A stretch of DNA of 41,823 bases from Trueperaceae bacterium (GTDB taxonomy: Bacteria; Deinococcota; Deinococci; Deinococcales; Trueperaceae): assembly GCA_020431825.1 (NCBI GenBank), contig JAGQHN010000006.1:1-41823 (forward strand), written 5' to 3'. A program made the position numbers and the translations under genes. Below, in pieces: positions 7,729 to 16,243 of this stretch. Within the stretch, counting starts at the first letter, position 1. Each line of letters opens with the position of its first letter. The notes beneath the pieces were generated by a model that did not search any database, was not told the DNA's origin, and saw only the letters and a list, made by a program, of their open reading frames with translations.

Positions 7729-8616
7729 ATGAATATCGCATTTATTGGTTTAGGAACAATGGGCGCACCTATGGCAAGGAACTTGTTGAAGGCGGGCTTT
7801 AAGGTAACAGTTCATAACCGCACCAGAGAAAAAGAAGAAGAGCTAGCCAGCGAAGGTGCAAGTCGGGCTGCCAGTCCTAAAGAAGCAGCGCAAGGGGCAG
7901 ATGTGGTCATTACTAATGTGAGTGACACGCCCGATGTTGAAGCGGTGATCCTGGGCGATGAGGGTGCTATTCACGGTATGAAATCAGGCAGCGTGCTGAT
8001 TGATGTAAGCACCATTAGCCCAATCGCTACCAAGGCTATTGCTGAAAAGCTGGCAGAAAAAGGCATTGAAATGCTGGACGCGCCTGTTTCAGGGGGAAGC
8101 GAGGGTGCCCAAAAAGGCACACTGAGCATTATGGTGGGCGGCAAAGCGGAAGTACTAGAAAAAGTAAAAGCTGTTTTAGAAGCGATGGGTAAGTCCATCA
8201 CGCATGTTGGTGAGATTGGCAGTGGGCAGGTCACCAAAGCTATTAATCAGACGATTCTGGCTGGTATTTATAGCAGCGTTGCCGAAGGTATGGTGCTGGG
8301 TATGGCTGCCGGAGTAGATATTTATGCGGCCCTTCAGGCAGTAAGTGGTGGCGCGGCGGGGTGCTGGGTTCTAGACAACCGTGCTAAAAATATGATTGAA
8401 GATGATTACCCCCTGGGTTTTAGAACCAAGTTGTTTTTAAAGGATTTAGGGATTGCCCTCGAGACCTCAAAGGCTTTAGGGGTAGCTATGCCTGTGGCAG
8501 CTTATGTTGAGCAGCTAGGAACCAGCCTGGTGAAACGCGGCCTGGGGGATGAGGATGTGTCCAATCTGGCCCGGATTGTGAGAGAACAATCAGGTCTGGC
8601 AAATACGGCTGATTAA
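7729..8616 (+). CDS. NAD-binding beta-hydroxyacid dehydrogenase (3-hydroxyisobutyrate / tartronate semialdehyde type)
   Basis: A 295-residue member of the beta-hydroxyacid dehydrogenase family. The Rossmann motif is at the very N-terminus (IAFIGLGTMGAPMARNLL), followed by the substrate-binding DAPVSGGSEGAQKGTL and catalytic K170 in GQVTKAINQ. Members oxidise 3-hydroxyisobutyrate or reduce tartronate semialdehyde (GarR/GlxR); the sequence alone does not choose. The frame is open from 7633, but ATG at 7729 has a strong AAAGGAGG and starts exactly at the Rossmann fold. It probably forms an operon with the MOSC gene 22 bp downstream, and is divergent from rluD. Confidence 0.9.
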   Translation: MNIAFIGLGTMGAPMARNLLKAGFKVTVHNRTREKEEELASEGASRAASPKEAAQGADVVITNVSDTPDVEAVILGDEGAIHGMKSGSVLIDVSTISPIATKAIAEKLAEKGIEMLDAPVSGGSEGAQKGTLSIMVGGKAEVLEKVKAVLEAMGKSITHVGEIGSGQVTKAINQTILAGIYSSVAEGMVLGMAAGVDIYAALQAVSGGAAGCWVLDNRAKNMIEDDYPLGFRTKLFLKDLGIALETSKALGVAMPVAAYVEQLGTSLVKRGLGDEDVSNLARIVREQSGLANTAD

Positions 8617-8638
8617 ACTTATAGCCAGGAGGCAAACT

Positions 8639-9202
8639 ATGGTAGCCAGCAAGTATCTGTCTAAAGAAGCACTCGAGCAAGGTCTCGATTTTCTTCGTCA
8701 GTCTCCGAAAGACATCGCCAAGCTTGATCTGATCGTGCGGCGTCCGGCGGAAAATGAGCGTGAAGTTTTGCAGGAAGCCCAGCTTGATGTGAAACTTGGT
8801 CTTGTCGGAGATACCTGGCATCTGCGCAGCAGTTCGCGTAGCTCTGACGGTTCACCCCATCCTGACATGCAACTGAATCTTATGAACTCGAGGGTGATTG
8901 ACCTGTTGACCAGTGGTAACAGGGCTCGCTGGCAACTGGCAGGTGACCAGTTTTTTCTGGATATGGATTTAAGTAAAGAAAACTTGCCCGCAGGAACGCA
9001 GCTTGTTATAGGTGAGGCCGTGATTGAAGTAACGGCGCAGCCGCACACGGGGTGCGATAAATTTGTCGAGCGCTTTGGGCTCGAGGCGATGAAGTTTGTG
9101 AATTCAAAAGTGGGTAAGGCGCTTTGTTTGCGGGGGATCAATGCCAAGTTAGTTAAGCCAGGTGTTATACGTACAGGAGATACGGTCACGAAGCTTGCAT
9201 GA
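8639..9202 (+). CDS. MOSC-domain protein
   Basis: A 187-residue single-domain protein. The C-terminal half has the MOSC signature: AQPHTGCDKFVERFG with the conserved cysteine (about residue 140), then GKALCLRGINAKLVKPG.IRTGD. MOSC domains transfer or bind sulfur or the molybdenum cofactor (MoCo sulfurase C-terminal, YiiM/YuaD types). The first 60 residues are a helical extension. ATG at 8639 is preceded by AGGAGG. It is likely cotranscribed with the dehydrogenase; a functional link is not obvious. Confidence 0.85.
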   Translation: MVASKYLSKEALEQGLDFLRQSPKDIAKLDLIVRRPAENEREVLQEAQLDVKLGLVGDTWHLRSSSRSSDGSPHPDMQLNLMNSRVIDLLTSGNRARWQLAGDQFFLDMDLSKENLPAGTQLVIGEAVIEVTAQPHTGCDKFVERFGLEAMKFVNSKVGKALCLRGINAKLVKPGVIRTGDTVTKLA

Positions 9203-9336
9203 GTTAAAGAGCCTGAGAGTAAACCTTTTGGACCTGGCAAAGGGTGTTGCTGAGTTGGGTCTTTTATTTTATGCGTATAAAGAGCCTGCGGGCTTTAGCC
9301 CCTCCGGATATAAAGTTGGCTGTTTGCGGTCTCTTA

Positions 9337-10623
9337 TCAGGTGGTCTGGGGTTTTAAGAGATTTTCCTCATCAGATTGTTCATGTTCTTCCTTAATCTGA
9401 TGCTCGAGTTCATGGCCAGGCGAAACATCTACGGTCTCAGCTTCAGCCTTAAGACTGGGGTCCAGTTGTTTGGCAGTCGGTTTATCCTCCTGAGTTAGGC
9501 GCTCAGAAGGGGAAATCTGCTTGAGTCTTATATTGGTTATAGGCTCCGGCATCAGAATACCTGCCTGGTCAAAAGCTTCTTTTACCAGTCGGATAGCCTG
9601 ACTTTTTACCTTGGCGAAATCTGCTTCGCGCTGGTCAATCCAGCCAAAACATTCAATCAGCACATTAAAGTCACCCAGTTCTTTGATAAGTAGAGAAGGC
9701 TCAGGGTCATTAAGTACGCCCTTGATAGCGCTAAGAGTGCTTTTGCCAAGAGCCTGCACATTCTTTAAATCTTCATCAACATCGACCCCAACCACAAAGC
9801 TGAAGCGGCGTCTGGGGTTCCTTGTGTAATTGGTAAGGGCGCTATTAAAGACGGTTGCATTAGGTATGCGTACCTGATTGCCCTCGAGCGTCAGAAGGAC
9901 CAGTTCTCTTGCTGTGAGCCGAATGACTCTGCCTTGGAAACCGGCTAACTCAAGAAAATCATCACCGGCAAAAGGTTGGCGCAAACTCATGAGGATGCCA
10001 GCCAGATAGTTTTCAACAATATCTTTAAAGGCAAAGCCAACTGCCAGACCCACAACTCCTGCTGTTCCTAAAATAGCAGTTACAAAGGGCGTAGCACCCA
10101 GGATATCAAGGGCGATAAGCAGGCCAATGACAAAGATGCCCAGTCGTACCAGTTGTCTTATAAATGTTTGTAATAAAGGATTCACGCGAAAGTAGCGGTA
10201 AGGTAATTGCCACTGACTAAGCAGGCGTGCCAGGAACCAGAAGAGCAGTAAGATTAACAGGGCAATGCCCAAGAGGGGTAAAAAAGCTACGACATTATCG
10301 CTGTAGTTACGCAGCTTGCGCACAGCAGGGCTTAGGGTTTTTTCTACGCTGGTCTCGAGTTCGAGGCTATTGACCACATAAACCACACCCTCGAGGGAGG
10401 CAAGCAGATTCTCTGCCTCATCGCGAATGGCGGCATTCAGTGCCTGACCAGAAAGTGTAACAACGCCCTGAGTAACCATGACCTCCATACCCTGAAACTC
10501 AGGGATACTGTCAAGTAAGGTTTGAATGCGTGTTTGCAGTATCTGGTCTTCGCTTTGAGCCAGAACCGTAAAGTCTATAGCAATCAGCAATAAGACCATA
10601 AGTAAACCTGCTAAAACCCTCAT
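9337..10623 (-). CDS. MscS-type mechanosensitive channel with N-terminal BON domain
   Basis: A 428-residue channel protein. It has a signal peptide or first helix (1-22), a BON domain (about 27-92, with VMVTQGVVTLSGQALN and VVYVVNSLE), membrane helices at about 108-130 and 155-205, and the pore-lining Gly/Ala helix (AILGTAGVVGLAVGFAFKDI). The MscS beta domain follows (RQPFAGDDFLELAGFQGRV, IPNATVFNSALTNYTRN). A charged tail rich in Glu and Lys ends the protein. MscS channels release solutes on hypo-osmotic shock; BON domains are lipid- or membrane-associated modules usually in the periplasm. The start has no SD site but has TAGACT exactly 6 nt upstream. Confidence 0.9.
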   Translation of the reverse strand: MRVLAGLLMVLLLIAIDFTVLAQSEDQILQTRIQTLLDSIPEFQGMEVMVTQGVVTLSGQALNAAIRDEAENLLASLEGVVYVVNSLELETSVEKTLSPAVRKLRNYSDNVVAFLPLLGIALLILLLFWFLARLLSQWQLPYRYFRVNPLLQTFIRQLVRLGIFVIGLLIALDILGATPFVTAILGTAGVVGLAVGFAFKDIVENYLAGILMSLRQPFAGDDFLELAGFQGRVIRLTARELVLLTLEGNQVRIPNATVFNSALTNYTRNPRRRFSFVVGVDVDEDLKNVQALGKSTLSAIKGVLNDPEPSLLIKELGDFNVLIECFGWIDQREADFAKVKSQAIRLVKEAFDQAGILMPEPITNIRLKQISPSERLTQEDKPTAKQLDPSLKAEAETVDVSPGHELEHQIKEEHEQSDEENLLKPQTT

Positions 10624-10629
10624 ATAGGA

Positions 10630-10635
10630 AGTCTA
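10630..10635 (-). promoter_or_regulatory. -10-like box TAGACT, leaderless mscS
   Basis: TAGACT on the minus strand is exactly 6 nt before the mscS ATG, and no SD site is present. Same layout as pepF and dnaJ. Confidence 0.5.
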
Positions 10636-10649
10636 AGGAGAAATAAGCG

Positions 10650-11393
10650 CTAGTTCCGTAGGGAATCAGAAGGTTTCTGGGCTATGACCCAGATGCGCGG
10701 TTCATCAGCGGGGGCAGGTTCAGCTTCTGGATAGCTGATAATTTCTATGGCTGTAAAACCAGCCTGAGTCAAAAGGCTTTTTAGCTCATGGCCATCATAG
10801 GGCCTTTCGTAGTGCACTTCAGTGAAGGCCTGCCCCTCTTTTTCGCAGTAGGCTTCAACTTTGGCCAGGCCTGTTTCCCGGTCAAAGCTGTGATCCCAGC
10901 GGTAATAAACACCACCAATCCAGCCCTCTGCCCGACTGCTTTCCCAGAGATGTTCTAGACCTTCACGGGTATTGGCATCAAACATGAAAAACCCACCGGG
11001 CTCGAGGTGTTTATAAACTTGCTGAGCCATTTCTAAGAAAGCTTCTGGAGTGAGCAAATTATTCAGCGCATCAAAGACCGAATAAACAAGGCCAAAGCTT
11101 TCATTTAACTCAAAGTTTCTAAAATCTGCCTCTACAAAACGCACAGGAGGTAATTTTTCTCTGGCCTCCTTAAGCATATCGTTTGATGCGTCAAGACCAA
11201 CAACTTTTACCCCTAAAGCAAAGAGGGGAAAGGTCGAATTCCCTGTACCACAACCCAGATCCAGAGCTTTGCCTTTTTGCCAGCCACGTTGCTTCAGCTG
11301 CTCAATAATAAAGAGGCCCCAGTCTTCATAATCAACGTCTGACATGATGCTGTCATAAACCTGAGCTAAGAGACTAAACGGTTTTGCCCTCAT
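10650..11393 (-). CDS. SAM-dependent methyltransferase (small-molecule type)
   Basis: A 247-residue class I methyltransferase. SAM motif I is KALDLGCGTGNSTFPLFALG, followed by VVGLDASNDML, VEADFRNF, and a YSVFDALNNLLTPEAFLEMAQQVYKHL block typical of YcgJ/Methyltransf_25 enzymes. A C-terminal beta-rich lid (RAEGWIGGVYYRWDHSFDRE) probably covers the substrate. The substrate is unknown. There is no SD site; TAAACT lies 8 nt upstream, so it may be leaderless. It is followed 26 bp later by mscS on the same strand, but mscS has its own promoter-like box. Confidence 0.87.
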   Translation of the reverse strand: MRAKPFSLLAQVYDSIMSDVDYEDWGLFIIEQLKQRGWQKGKALDLGCGTGNSTFPLFALGVKVVGLDASNDMLKEAREKLPPVRFVEADFRNFELNESFGLVYSVFDALNNLLTPEAFLEMAQQVYKHLEPGGFFMFDANTREGLEHLWESSRAEGWIGGVYYRWDHSFDRETGLAKVEAYCEKEGQAFTEVHYERPYDGHELKSLLTQAGFTAIEIISYPEAEPAPADEPRIWVIAQKPSDSLRN

Positions 11394-11786
11394 AAGACTT
11401 CAGTTTAGCCTAAAGTGCTCCGAAAAACTGTCTATGCCTTTGTTGAGAAAAAAATGAGCCAGGAATTTTTATTTCCTTTCCCCTGTAAAGGCCAAAAGAC
11501 AAGGGCTGCTTTAGGTTTCTAGCCAGGGAGTAGAAAAATCACCAGGACTACATGAGTAGAGAATTAGCAGAGGGCAAGTATGGTTATACCAAAAGCCTTG
11601 TTATCATCATTGATTTAGCGTTTAAACAATTGCCATAAGTCAGCGGTACCGCTGCGTCTGTGAGAAGGCCCGTTAAAGGTGTTCAATAAGGTTATTGATT
11701 GCACGATATGAAATAAGGCTGTCACTAACTACTGACGGACGGTGAAAAGCAATCAAAAATTTTGGAAAAGATGGAAGGGAAGAACA
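11394..11786. other. 393-bp intergenic region with a 14-bp palindrome
   Basis: A divergent spacer between the methyltransferase (-) and the lipoprotein gene (+). The only notable element is the perfect 14-bp palindrome CAGCGGTACCGCTG at 11641-11654, about 140 bp before the lipoprotein start, a possible operator. I see no convincing gene and no sharp sigma-70 promoter. Confidence 0.5.
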
Positions 11787-12353
11787 ATGAAAAAGAAACT
11801 GAGTATGTTAACTTCGATTTTGGCATTGTCGCTGGTTTTTGTCGCATGTGGTCCTAGAGAAGCAGAAACTGTAGATGACTCGAGTATGTCTACCACGACT
11901 GACACAACTATTACTACAGAAGCGCCAGATACTAATGACGAAACAATTACCGATGGTATGGCCAGTACCGCCAATGAAATTGGTGATGGTATTGCCAATG
12001 CCGCAGATAATACAGCTGACGCAGTAGATAATGCTGCTGACAACGTTAGTGTTGCCGCTGCTAAAGTTAAAGCTCAAACTGAGCTTGCTGCTCTAAAAGT
12101 TCAGGCTGAAACAGCTGATAATATGGACGCGGCTCAGGAAAAATTAAGCACGATTGAAGATAATCTTCAGGTTGCTTATGAAAATGCCGGAGATGCAGCC
12201 CAGGAAGAGTGGCAAGACATTCAGGCTAGTTTTGATGACTTAGGCAACAAAATAGAAGCTGGTGCCAACGATACGCTAGATTCTATTCAAAACCTTATTG
12301 ACCAATTAGGTAGCGTTGAAACCCCTGAAAGCACGACAGCTACCCTTAATTAA
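11787..12353 (+). CDS. Acidic Ala-rich lipoprotein, coiled-coil type, function unknown
   Basis: 188 residues. A signal peptide ends in a lipobox, LVFVAC, with C21 as the lipidated residue. Then comes a Thr/Asp-rich linker (about 25-55), an Ala/Asn/Asp repeat (AIANAADNTADAVDNAADN), and a long amphipathic helix (about 90-170). The composition resembles surface or periplasmic stress lipoproteins, but I do not recognise a family. The frame opens at 11742, but ATG at 11787 has GGAAGGGAAG upstream and begins the signal peptide. It precedes a small membrane-protein gene across a hairpin. Confidence 0.72.
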   Translation: MKKKLSMLTSILALSLVFVACGPREAETVDDSSMSTTTDTTITTEAPDTNDETITDGMASTANEIGDGIANAADNTADAVDNAADNVSVAAAKVKAQTELAALKVQAETADNMDAAQEKLSTIEDNLQVAYENAGDAAQEEWQDIQASFDDLGNKIEAGANDTLDSIQNLIDQLGSVETPESTTATLN

Positions 12354-12367
12354 TAACTTTAAGACTC

Positions 12368-12393
12368 GAGCGGGCTTTGTTCCCGCTCATTTT
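12368..12393 (+). terminator. Hairpin between lipoprotein and small membrane-protein genes
   Basis: GAGCGGG (12368-12374) pairs with CCCGCTC (12382-12388), followed by ATTTTG. The U-run is short, so it could be a partial terminator giving lower expression of the next gene. Confidence 0.55.
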
Positions 12394-12412
12394 GATACTT
12401 AGGAGAACTAAA

Positions 12413-12628
12413 ATGAATGCTTTTCGCAGCTATTTACTGGGCTTTAGTATCTTGGTCATTAGTCTTTGTCTGATAGCAGTTCTTATTGGTTATTCGCCAT
12501 TCCTTATGTTTCTTGATGCGGTTGTTTTGCTCATGATTGGTTTTGCAGCAGGTCTGGCTAGCTTGTCCAGAGAAAATGTCAAAAAACAGCGGCTCATTTA
12601 TAATCGGCGAACTGTAGCGCATGATTAG
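12413..12628 (+). CDS. Small two-helix membrane protein
   Basis: 71 residues with two hydrophobic helices (about 7-28 and 30-52) and a basic C-terminal tail (KKQRLIYNRR). No family recognised. The start at 12413 is supported by TAGGAG eight bases upstream; an ATG further upstream at 12377 falls in the preceding hairpin and is unlikely. Its own terminator lies 27 bp after the stop codon. It may be cotranscribed with the lipoprotein by readthrough. Confidence 0.6.
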   Translation: MNAFRSYLLGFSILVISLCLIAVLIGYSPFLMFLDAVVLLMIGFAAGLASLSRENVKKQRLIYNRRTVAHD

Positions 12629-12654
12629 AAGGTTAAATCTCTTTGCTTCATAAT

Positions 12655-12688
12655 GACCAAGCAGCAAGTTTCATGTTTGGTCGTTTTT
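12655..12688 (+). terminator. Rho-independent terminator
   Basis: GACCAA (12655-12660) and TTGGTC (12677-12682) form the stem with a 16-nt loop, followed by GTTTTT. It ends the lipoprotein / small membrane protein unit. Confidence 0.65.
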
Positions 12689-12773
12689 CGTTTAGAAGCC
12701 ATTTAAACTTTGTTTGTTAGCAATCGGCTTGATAGTGTTGTAATTGAAAAACTGCGCTGTGAAGAGGTTCCTG

Positions 12774-13487
12774 CTAATTTCCGCTAATAAGAGCGTCAAA
12801 CTCTTCAGGGGTAATCTTCTTTGGTGTGCCAGTCGGTTCGCTTGCCGCTAAAGGTGAATCCTGACTGAGTATCTTCCAGGAATTGCCGTAGCGGAGTAAG
12901 CGAAAGCCAATAAAATAGAGGTCATTCTCAAAAGAAAAGAGCGCTACCCGCTCACTTGCTTCATCAGCACCATAGGTTTGCGCAACCCTCGAGCTTATTT
13001 GCAAATAAAAGTCTTTTTCGGTTGCTTCCTGATTAGGGATAGCTATAGACTTAAGTTCTATTCCTGCTAAGCTTTCTGGATTCACCTGTTCAATAAACGC
13101 TGCTGTACTTGCTTCATTAACATTCATTATGGGCAGGCTGTTTAATTCGGTAGCTGAAAGTAGCGCCAGAGAAAAGAATTTGACTTGCCGGGCAATAGCT
13201 GAGGCTATTTGAACTTTGTTCAGTTCTGCATAAAAGGGATAATTACTTGGCGCCGGGGAAGGCTCGAGCATCATCATATTGCCCATAGTTTGGACATTAA
13301 AAGCAAAATCAAAGTTTTCAGCTATTTCATTTACAGCGCAGGCTTCTAAAACCTTACTGAACTTGTTCTCAGTAAGTCCCTCAAAATAATGCGTGATTGC
13401 GTCTTCTGCTGTTTCGAAAATGACGGTATCCGTCTGAGCAGAGCAAAGGGTCGCAAAGGGTAAAAGTAAATAAAGCAAGTATTTCAT
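12774..13487 (-). CDS. Secreted protein of unknown function
   Basis: 237 residues with a signal peptide (MKYLLYLLLPFATLCSAQ) probably cleaved after CSA. The mature part opens with FETAEDAITHYFEGLTENKFSKVLEAC, a layout like NTF2-type or SnoaL-like secreted domains. It also has a conserved-looking block SNYPFYAELNKVQIAS and a C-terminal VALFSFENDLYFIGFRLLRYGNSWKI. I recall similar proteins in Firmicutes but know no function. No SD site; TATACT is exactly 6 nt before ATG, so the gene is probably leaderless. Confidence 0.7.
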   Translation of the reverse strand: MKYLLYLLLPFATLCSAQTDTVIFETAEDAITHYFEGLTENKFSKVLEACAVNEIAENFDFAFNVQTMGNMMMLEPSPAPSNYPFYAELNKVQIASAIARQVKFFSLALLSATELNSLPIMNVNEASTAAFIEQVNPESLAGIELKSIAIPNQEATEKDFYLQISSRVAQTYGADEASERVALFSFENDLYFIGFRLLRYGNSWKILSQDSPLAASEPTGTPKKITPEEFDALISGN

Positions 13488-13733
13488 CTACACAGTATAG
13501 TCACGAAGTGCATCTTTTGAGGACATACTTAAAGCAAAAAGATGCTTGATTTTACTAGAATTCTCACCTAATTTTTGCTACAATTTCAGTATTGATTGAC
13601 AAACAAAAAATTTATCACAGGCCCTTAAAAGGACAAAACTTCCTTTATTCATGAGGTTTGTGGTTTTTTATTTACCCCAACAATTTGGTTCTAAACGTGT
13701 GTCTGATAAAGACATAGAAATGGAGTAATTACC
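13488..13733. other. Divergent spacer and possible leader of hflX
   Basis: A possible + strand promoter is TTGATT (13546-13551), 17 bp, TAATTT (13569-13574). A second -10-like TACAAT lies at 13579-13584. Around 13634-13670 an imperfect stem (ACAAA.CTT with GAGGTTTGT) is followed by six T, which could be a weak attenuator. None of these is strong. Confidence 0.3.
13494..13499 (-). promoter_or_regulatory. -10-like box TATACT, leaderless secreted-protein gene
   Basis: TATACT on the minus strand is exactly 6 nt before the ATG at 13487; no SD site. Confidence 0.55.
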
Positions 13734-15431
13734 ATAGAAAAAGTACATGGCAAATTATCAGGTTTAAAAAACAGTCAAGTTAAGCGTCTTAGCAATCTTT
13801 ATCGCCGGAAAGTTCCACCCGATATGCCTGCCAGCAATGAATTAGCCCGGGCGATGGGAGAACTGAGCCTCGAGTTTAATAAACAAATTTCGGCACTGGT
13901 TGACAGGCGAGGGCGTATAACCACCATTTCAGTTGGTGATGCCAATGACGCTCCCTTACCTCCGGTTTTTGGTGAAGCGGACTCAAGGCTTTATGGCCTC
14001 AGGTTGATTCATACCCATTTAAAAGAGGGGGGCTTATCAAGCGGGGATTTGTCAAAGCTCTTTCTTAACCGCCTGGACGCGATCATTGCCGTAGATATAA
14101 AACAAAATGCCAGGGGCGCGCTCGAGCTGGGCGACAGCCACTTCGCTATGATTGCTCCGCCTACCTCTGAGGTCGAAGATTGGCTTATTGAAGAACCCAT
14201 GAGCATGCGTGAACTCGAGGACATTCACATGCTCGAGCGTATTCGCGCACTCGAGGAAGAACTCGCGCGTTCTGCAGGTGCTCGCGAAGTTAAGCGTAGT
14301 AGCAGTGAAAGAGCTGTGTTGGTTGGTTTGGAAACGGGTGAAGGGCTGTTAGAAGCCGAGTCAAGGCTTGATGAGCTATCTGAACTTGCCCGTACTGCAG
14401 GGGCAACAATCGCCTATAAAACCTTACAGCAAAAATCATCCCCTGATCCTAAAACGCTGGTGGGGGGCGGTAAATTACAGGAACTGGTTTCCAAGGCTTA
14501 TCACGAAGATGCCGACTTACTTATCTTTGACCGGGAACTGAGCCCGGCACAGGCTCGCGAAATCGAAAATGCAACCCAGCTCAAAGTCATTGACCGCACG
14601 CAGCTTATCCTGGATATTTTTGCGCAAAATGCCCGGGGCCGTGAAGCGCAAGTTCAGGTTGAACTGGCTCAGCTCAACTATCAGTTGCCGCGTCTGGCAG
14701 GTCGAGGCAATGCGCTAAGCCGTCTGGGTGGCGGTATTGGTACGCGGGGTCCAGGGGAAACCAAGCTAGAGATTGACCGCAGGCGTATTCGTGAGCGGAT
14801 TACTGCGCTGGAGAAAGCTGTCCAGGAAATAAGTCAGCGTCGTGGGCAAACCCGTAAGGCCAGAACGAACTCGAGCATCCCGGTCATCGCCCTGGTAGGT
14901 TATACGAATGCAGGCAAGTCGACGCTGTTTAACCGTATGGCTAAAGCCGATGTGCTCAGTCAAAACAAGCTTTTTGCTACCTTGCGCCCAACCACCCGAG
15001 AAGGCTGGTTACCCGATTTAGGAGAATGGGGTGCCAAAGTTCTCTATACCGATACGGTAGGTTTTATTCGTGATCTGCCAGAAGAACTGGTTAATGCCTT
15101 TAGAGCTACGCTCGAAGAATTGCATGATGCAGATTTGCTGGTGCATGTCGTGGACGGTGCTAACCCTGGTGCGCCTGACCGAGTTACTGCGGTTAACCGC
15201 ATTATGGATGAATTAGAGATAGAAGTTCCGCGGCTAATTGTGATAAATAAGGCCGATCTTGCCGACCCCGCAACGCTAATTCAGCTGCAAGAGCGCTATC
15301 AGGCGAACGCGGTTTCAGCCGTTACAGGTGAAGGTTTAGATGAGCTAAAAGCGCAACTGGCTTATACCTTAAGCAAGCCACCTCTGCCTGCTCAAGCGTC
15401 TGAAGCCGGTTACTCGAGTTTGTATAATTGA
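13734..15431 (+). CDS. hflX: Ribosome-associated GTPase HflX, long form, probable ATA start
   Basis: 565 residues if it starts at ATA 13734. The first ATG in frame is 13824, but the 30 codons before it encode EKVHGKLSGLKNSQVKRLSN and LYRRKVPPD. This is the conserved N-terminal start of long HflX proteins (HG..SGLK.SQ.K.L..LYRR). GGAG lies 8 nt before the ATA, while ATG 13824 has no SD site. HflX rescues stalled ribosomes by splitting them. After the extension come the glycine-rich HflX domain (RLGGGIGTRGPGETKLE), the P-loop GYTNAGKS at 389-396, DTVGF (G3) and NKAD (G4). Four CTCGAG lie within about 130 bp here (14122-14255). Confidence 0.93.
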   Translation: MEKVHGKLSGLKNSQVKRLSNLYRRKVPPDMPASNELARAMGELSLEFNKQISALVDRRGRITTISVGDANDAPLPPVFGEADSRLYGLRLIHTHLKEGGLSSGDLSKLFLNRLDAIIAVDIKQNARGALELGDSHFAMIAPPTSEVEDWLIEEPMSMRELEDIHMLERIRALEEELARSAGAREVKRSSSERAVLVGLETGEGLLEAESRLDELSELARTAGATIAYKTLQQKSSPDPKTLVGGGKLQELVSKAYHEDADLLIFDRELSPAQAREIENATQLKVIDRTQLILDIFAQNARGREAQVQVELAQLNYQLPRLAGRGNALSRLGGGIGTRGPGETKLEIDRRRIRERITALEKAVQEISQRRGQTRKARTNSSIPVIALVGYTNAGKSTLFNRMAKADVLSQNKLFATLRPTTREGWLPDLGEWGAKVLYTDTVGFIRDLPEELVNAFRATLEELHDADLLVHVVDGANPGAPDRVTAVNRIMDELEIEVPRLIVINKADLADPATLIQLQERYQANAVSAVTGEGLDELKAQLAYTLSKPPLPAQASEAGYSSLYN

Positions 15432-15440
15432 GTCAAGCAA

Positions 15441-15478
15441 CCATATCGAAGGTTTAGTTTGTTAAGCCTTCGATATGG
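15441..15478. other. 12-bp inverted repeat between convergent hflX and phosphatase genes
   Basis: CCATATCGAAGG (15441-15452) and CCTTCGATATGG (15467-15478) are perfect complements around a 14-nt loop. The right arm lies in the last codons of the phosphatase gene. There is no T-run on either side, so it may be a 3'-end stabilising hairpin rather than a classical terminator. Confidence 0.6.
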
Positions 15479-16056
15479 GCATGGTCATTGACGGTAATCA
15501 GCGTAACAAGCCCCTCGTCAATCAGAATACGAGTAATGCCTGTGTTGGCAAAAAAAGCTGTCCACTCATAATTTTCCGGGTATCCAATCAGCCTGAATAG
15601 AGCAGACCGTATGGTGCCACCGTGACTAAAGGCCACAGCTTTTCCTTCTTTAGGAAGTTCTTTTAGCCAGCTTTCAATCCTATCGCCCAAGTCCCGCCAG
15701 CACTCGCCGCCTTCTATCCGCCGTTCATAAGGGTCTTCTTTATAGAAGGCATACAGCTTTGCTTCGGTATCATTAAATTCGGCATGACATTTGCCCTCTA
15801 AAACGCCAAAGTGAATTTCCCTCAGGCGCTTATCAAGCATAGGTTCGGCACCGGGTAAGGCAAGCCTCGCCGTATGGGTAGCCCTGTCCAGATCTGATGC
15901 ATAAACATAGTCAAAGTCTATGTCTTTGAGCCTAGGGGCCAGACTTTTTGCTTGTTTTATGCCAAGGTCTGAGAGTTGCGAATTGCTTTGTCCCTGAATG
16001 CGTTTTTCTGCATTCCAGGTCGTTTCTCCGTGCCGGATAAGCCATAGCTCTAACAT
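15454..16056 (-). CDS. Histidine phosphatase family protein (phosphoglycerate mutase-like)
   Basis: A 200-residue histidine phosphatase. The N-terminal LIRHGETTWN carries the phosphorylated H9, and the second catalytic His is in AVAFSHGGTIRSALF (about residue 149). The length fits cofactor-dependent PGM-like phosphatases such as CobC/PhoE/YhfR rather than the 250-residue glycolytic mutase. The substrate is unknown. The 3' end faces hflX. No SD site is clear; TAGGCT lies 7 nt before the ATG, a possible leaderless variant. Confidence 0.88.
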   Translation of the reverse strand: MLELWLIRHGETTWNAEKRIQGQSNSQLSDLGIKQAKSLAPRLKDIDFDYVYASDLDRATHTARLALPGAEPMLDKRLREIHFGVLEGKCHAEFNDTEAKLYAFYKEDPYERRIEGGECWRDLGDRIESWLKELPKEGKAVAFSHGGTIRSALFRLIGYPENYEWTAFFANTGITRILIDEGLVTLITVNDHAHIEGLTN

Positions 16057-16243
16057 GACTTAAAGCCTATCGTATTTTGTTGCCCTTTGCAGATTTATGC
16101 ATAATAGCGTTCTGGAAAAAATAGGACAGCAGTACATTAATCAAATGGTTTCCTGTCTCAGATTAAAAGAGAAGTGAATCCCGAAATCTGCTCAGTCCTT
16201 TAGGCTGAACGCATTGATGGCAGAAAGCCCAAACAGACTTATT

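Noticed and set aside
9285-9305. GGGC-TTTA-GCCC stem as terminator between the MOSC and MscS genes
   Set aside because: Only four base pairs and no T-run on either strand.
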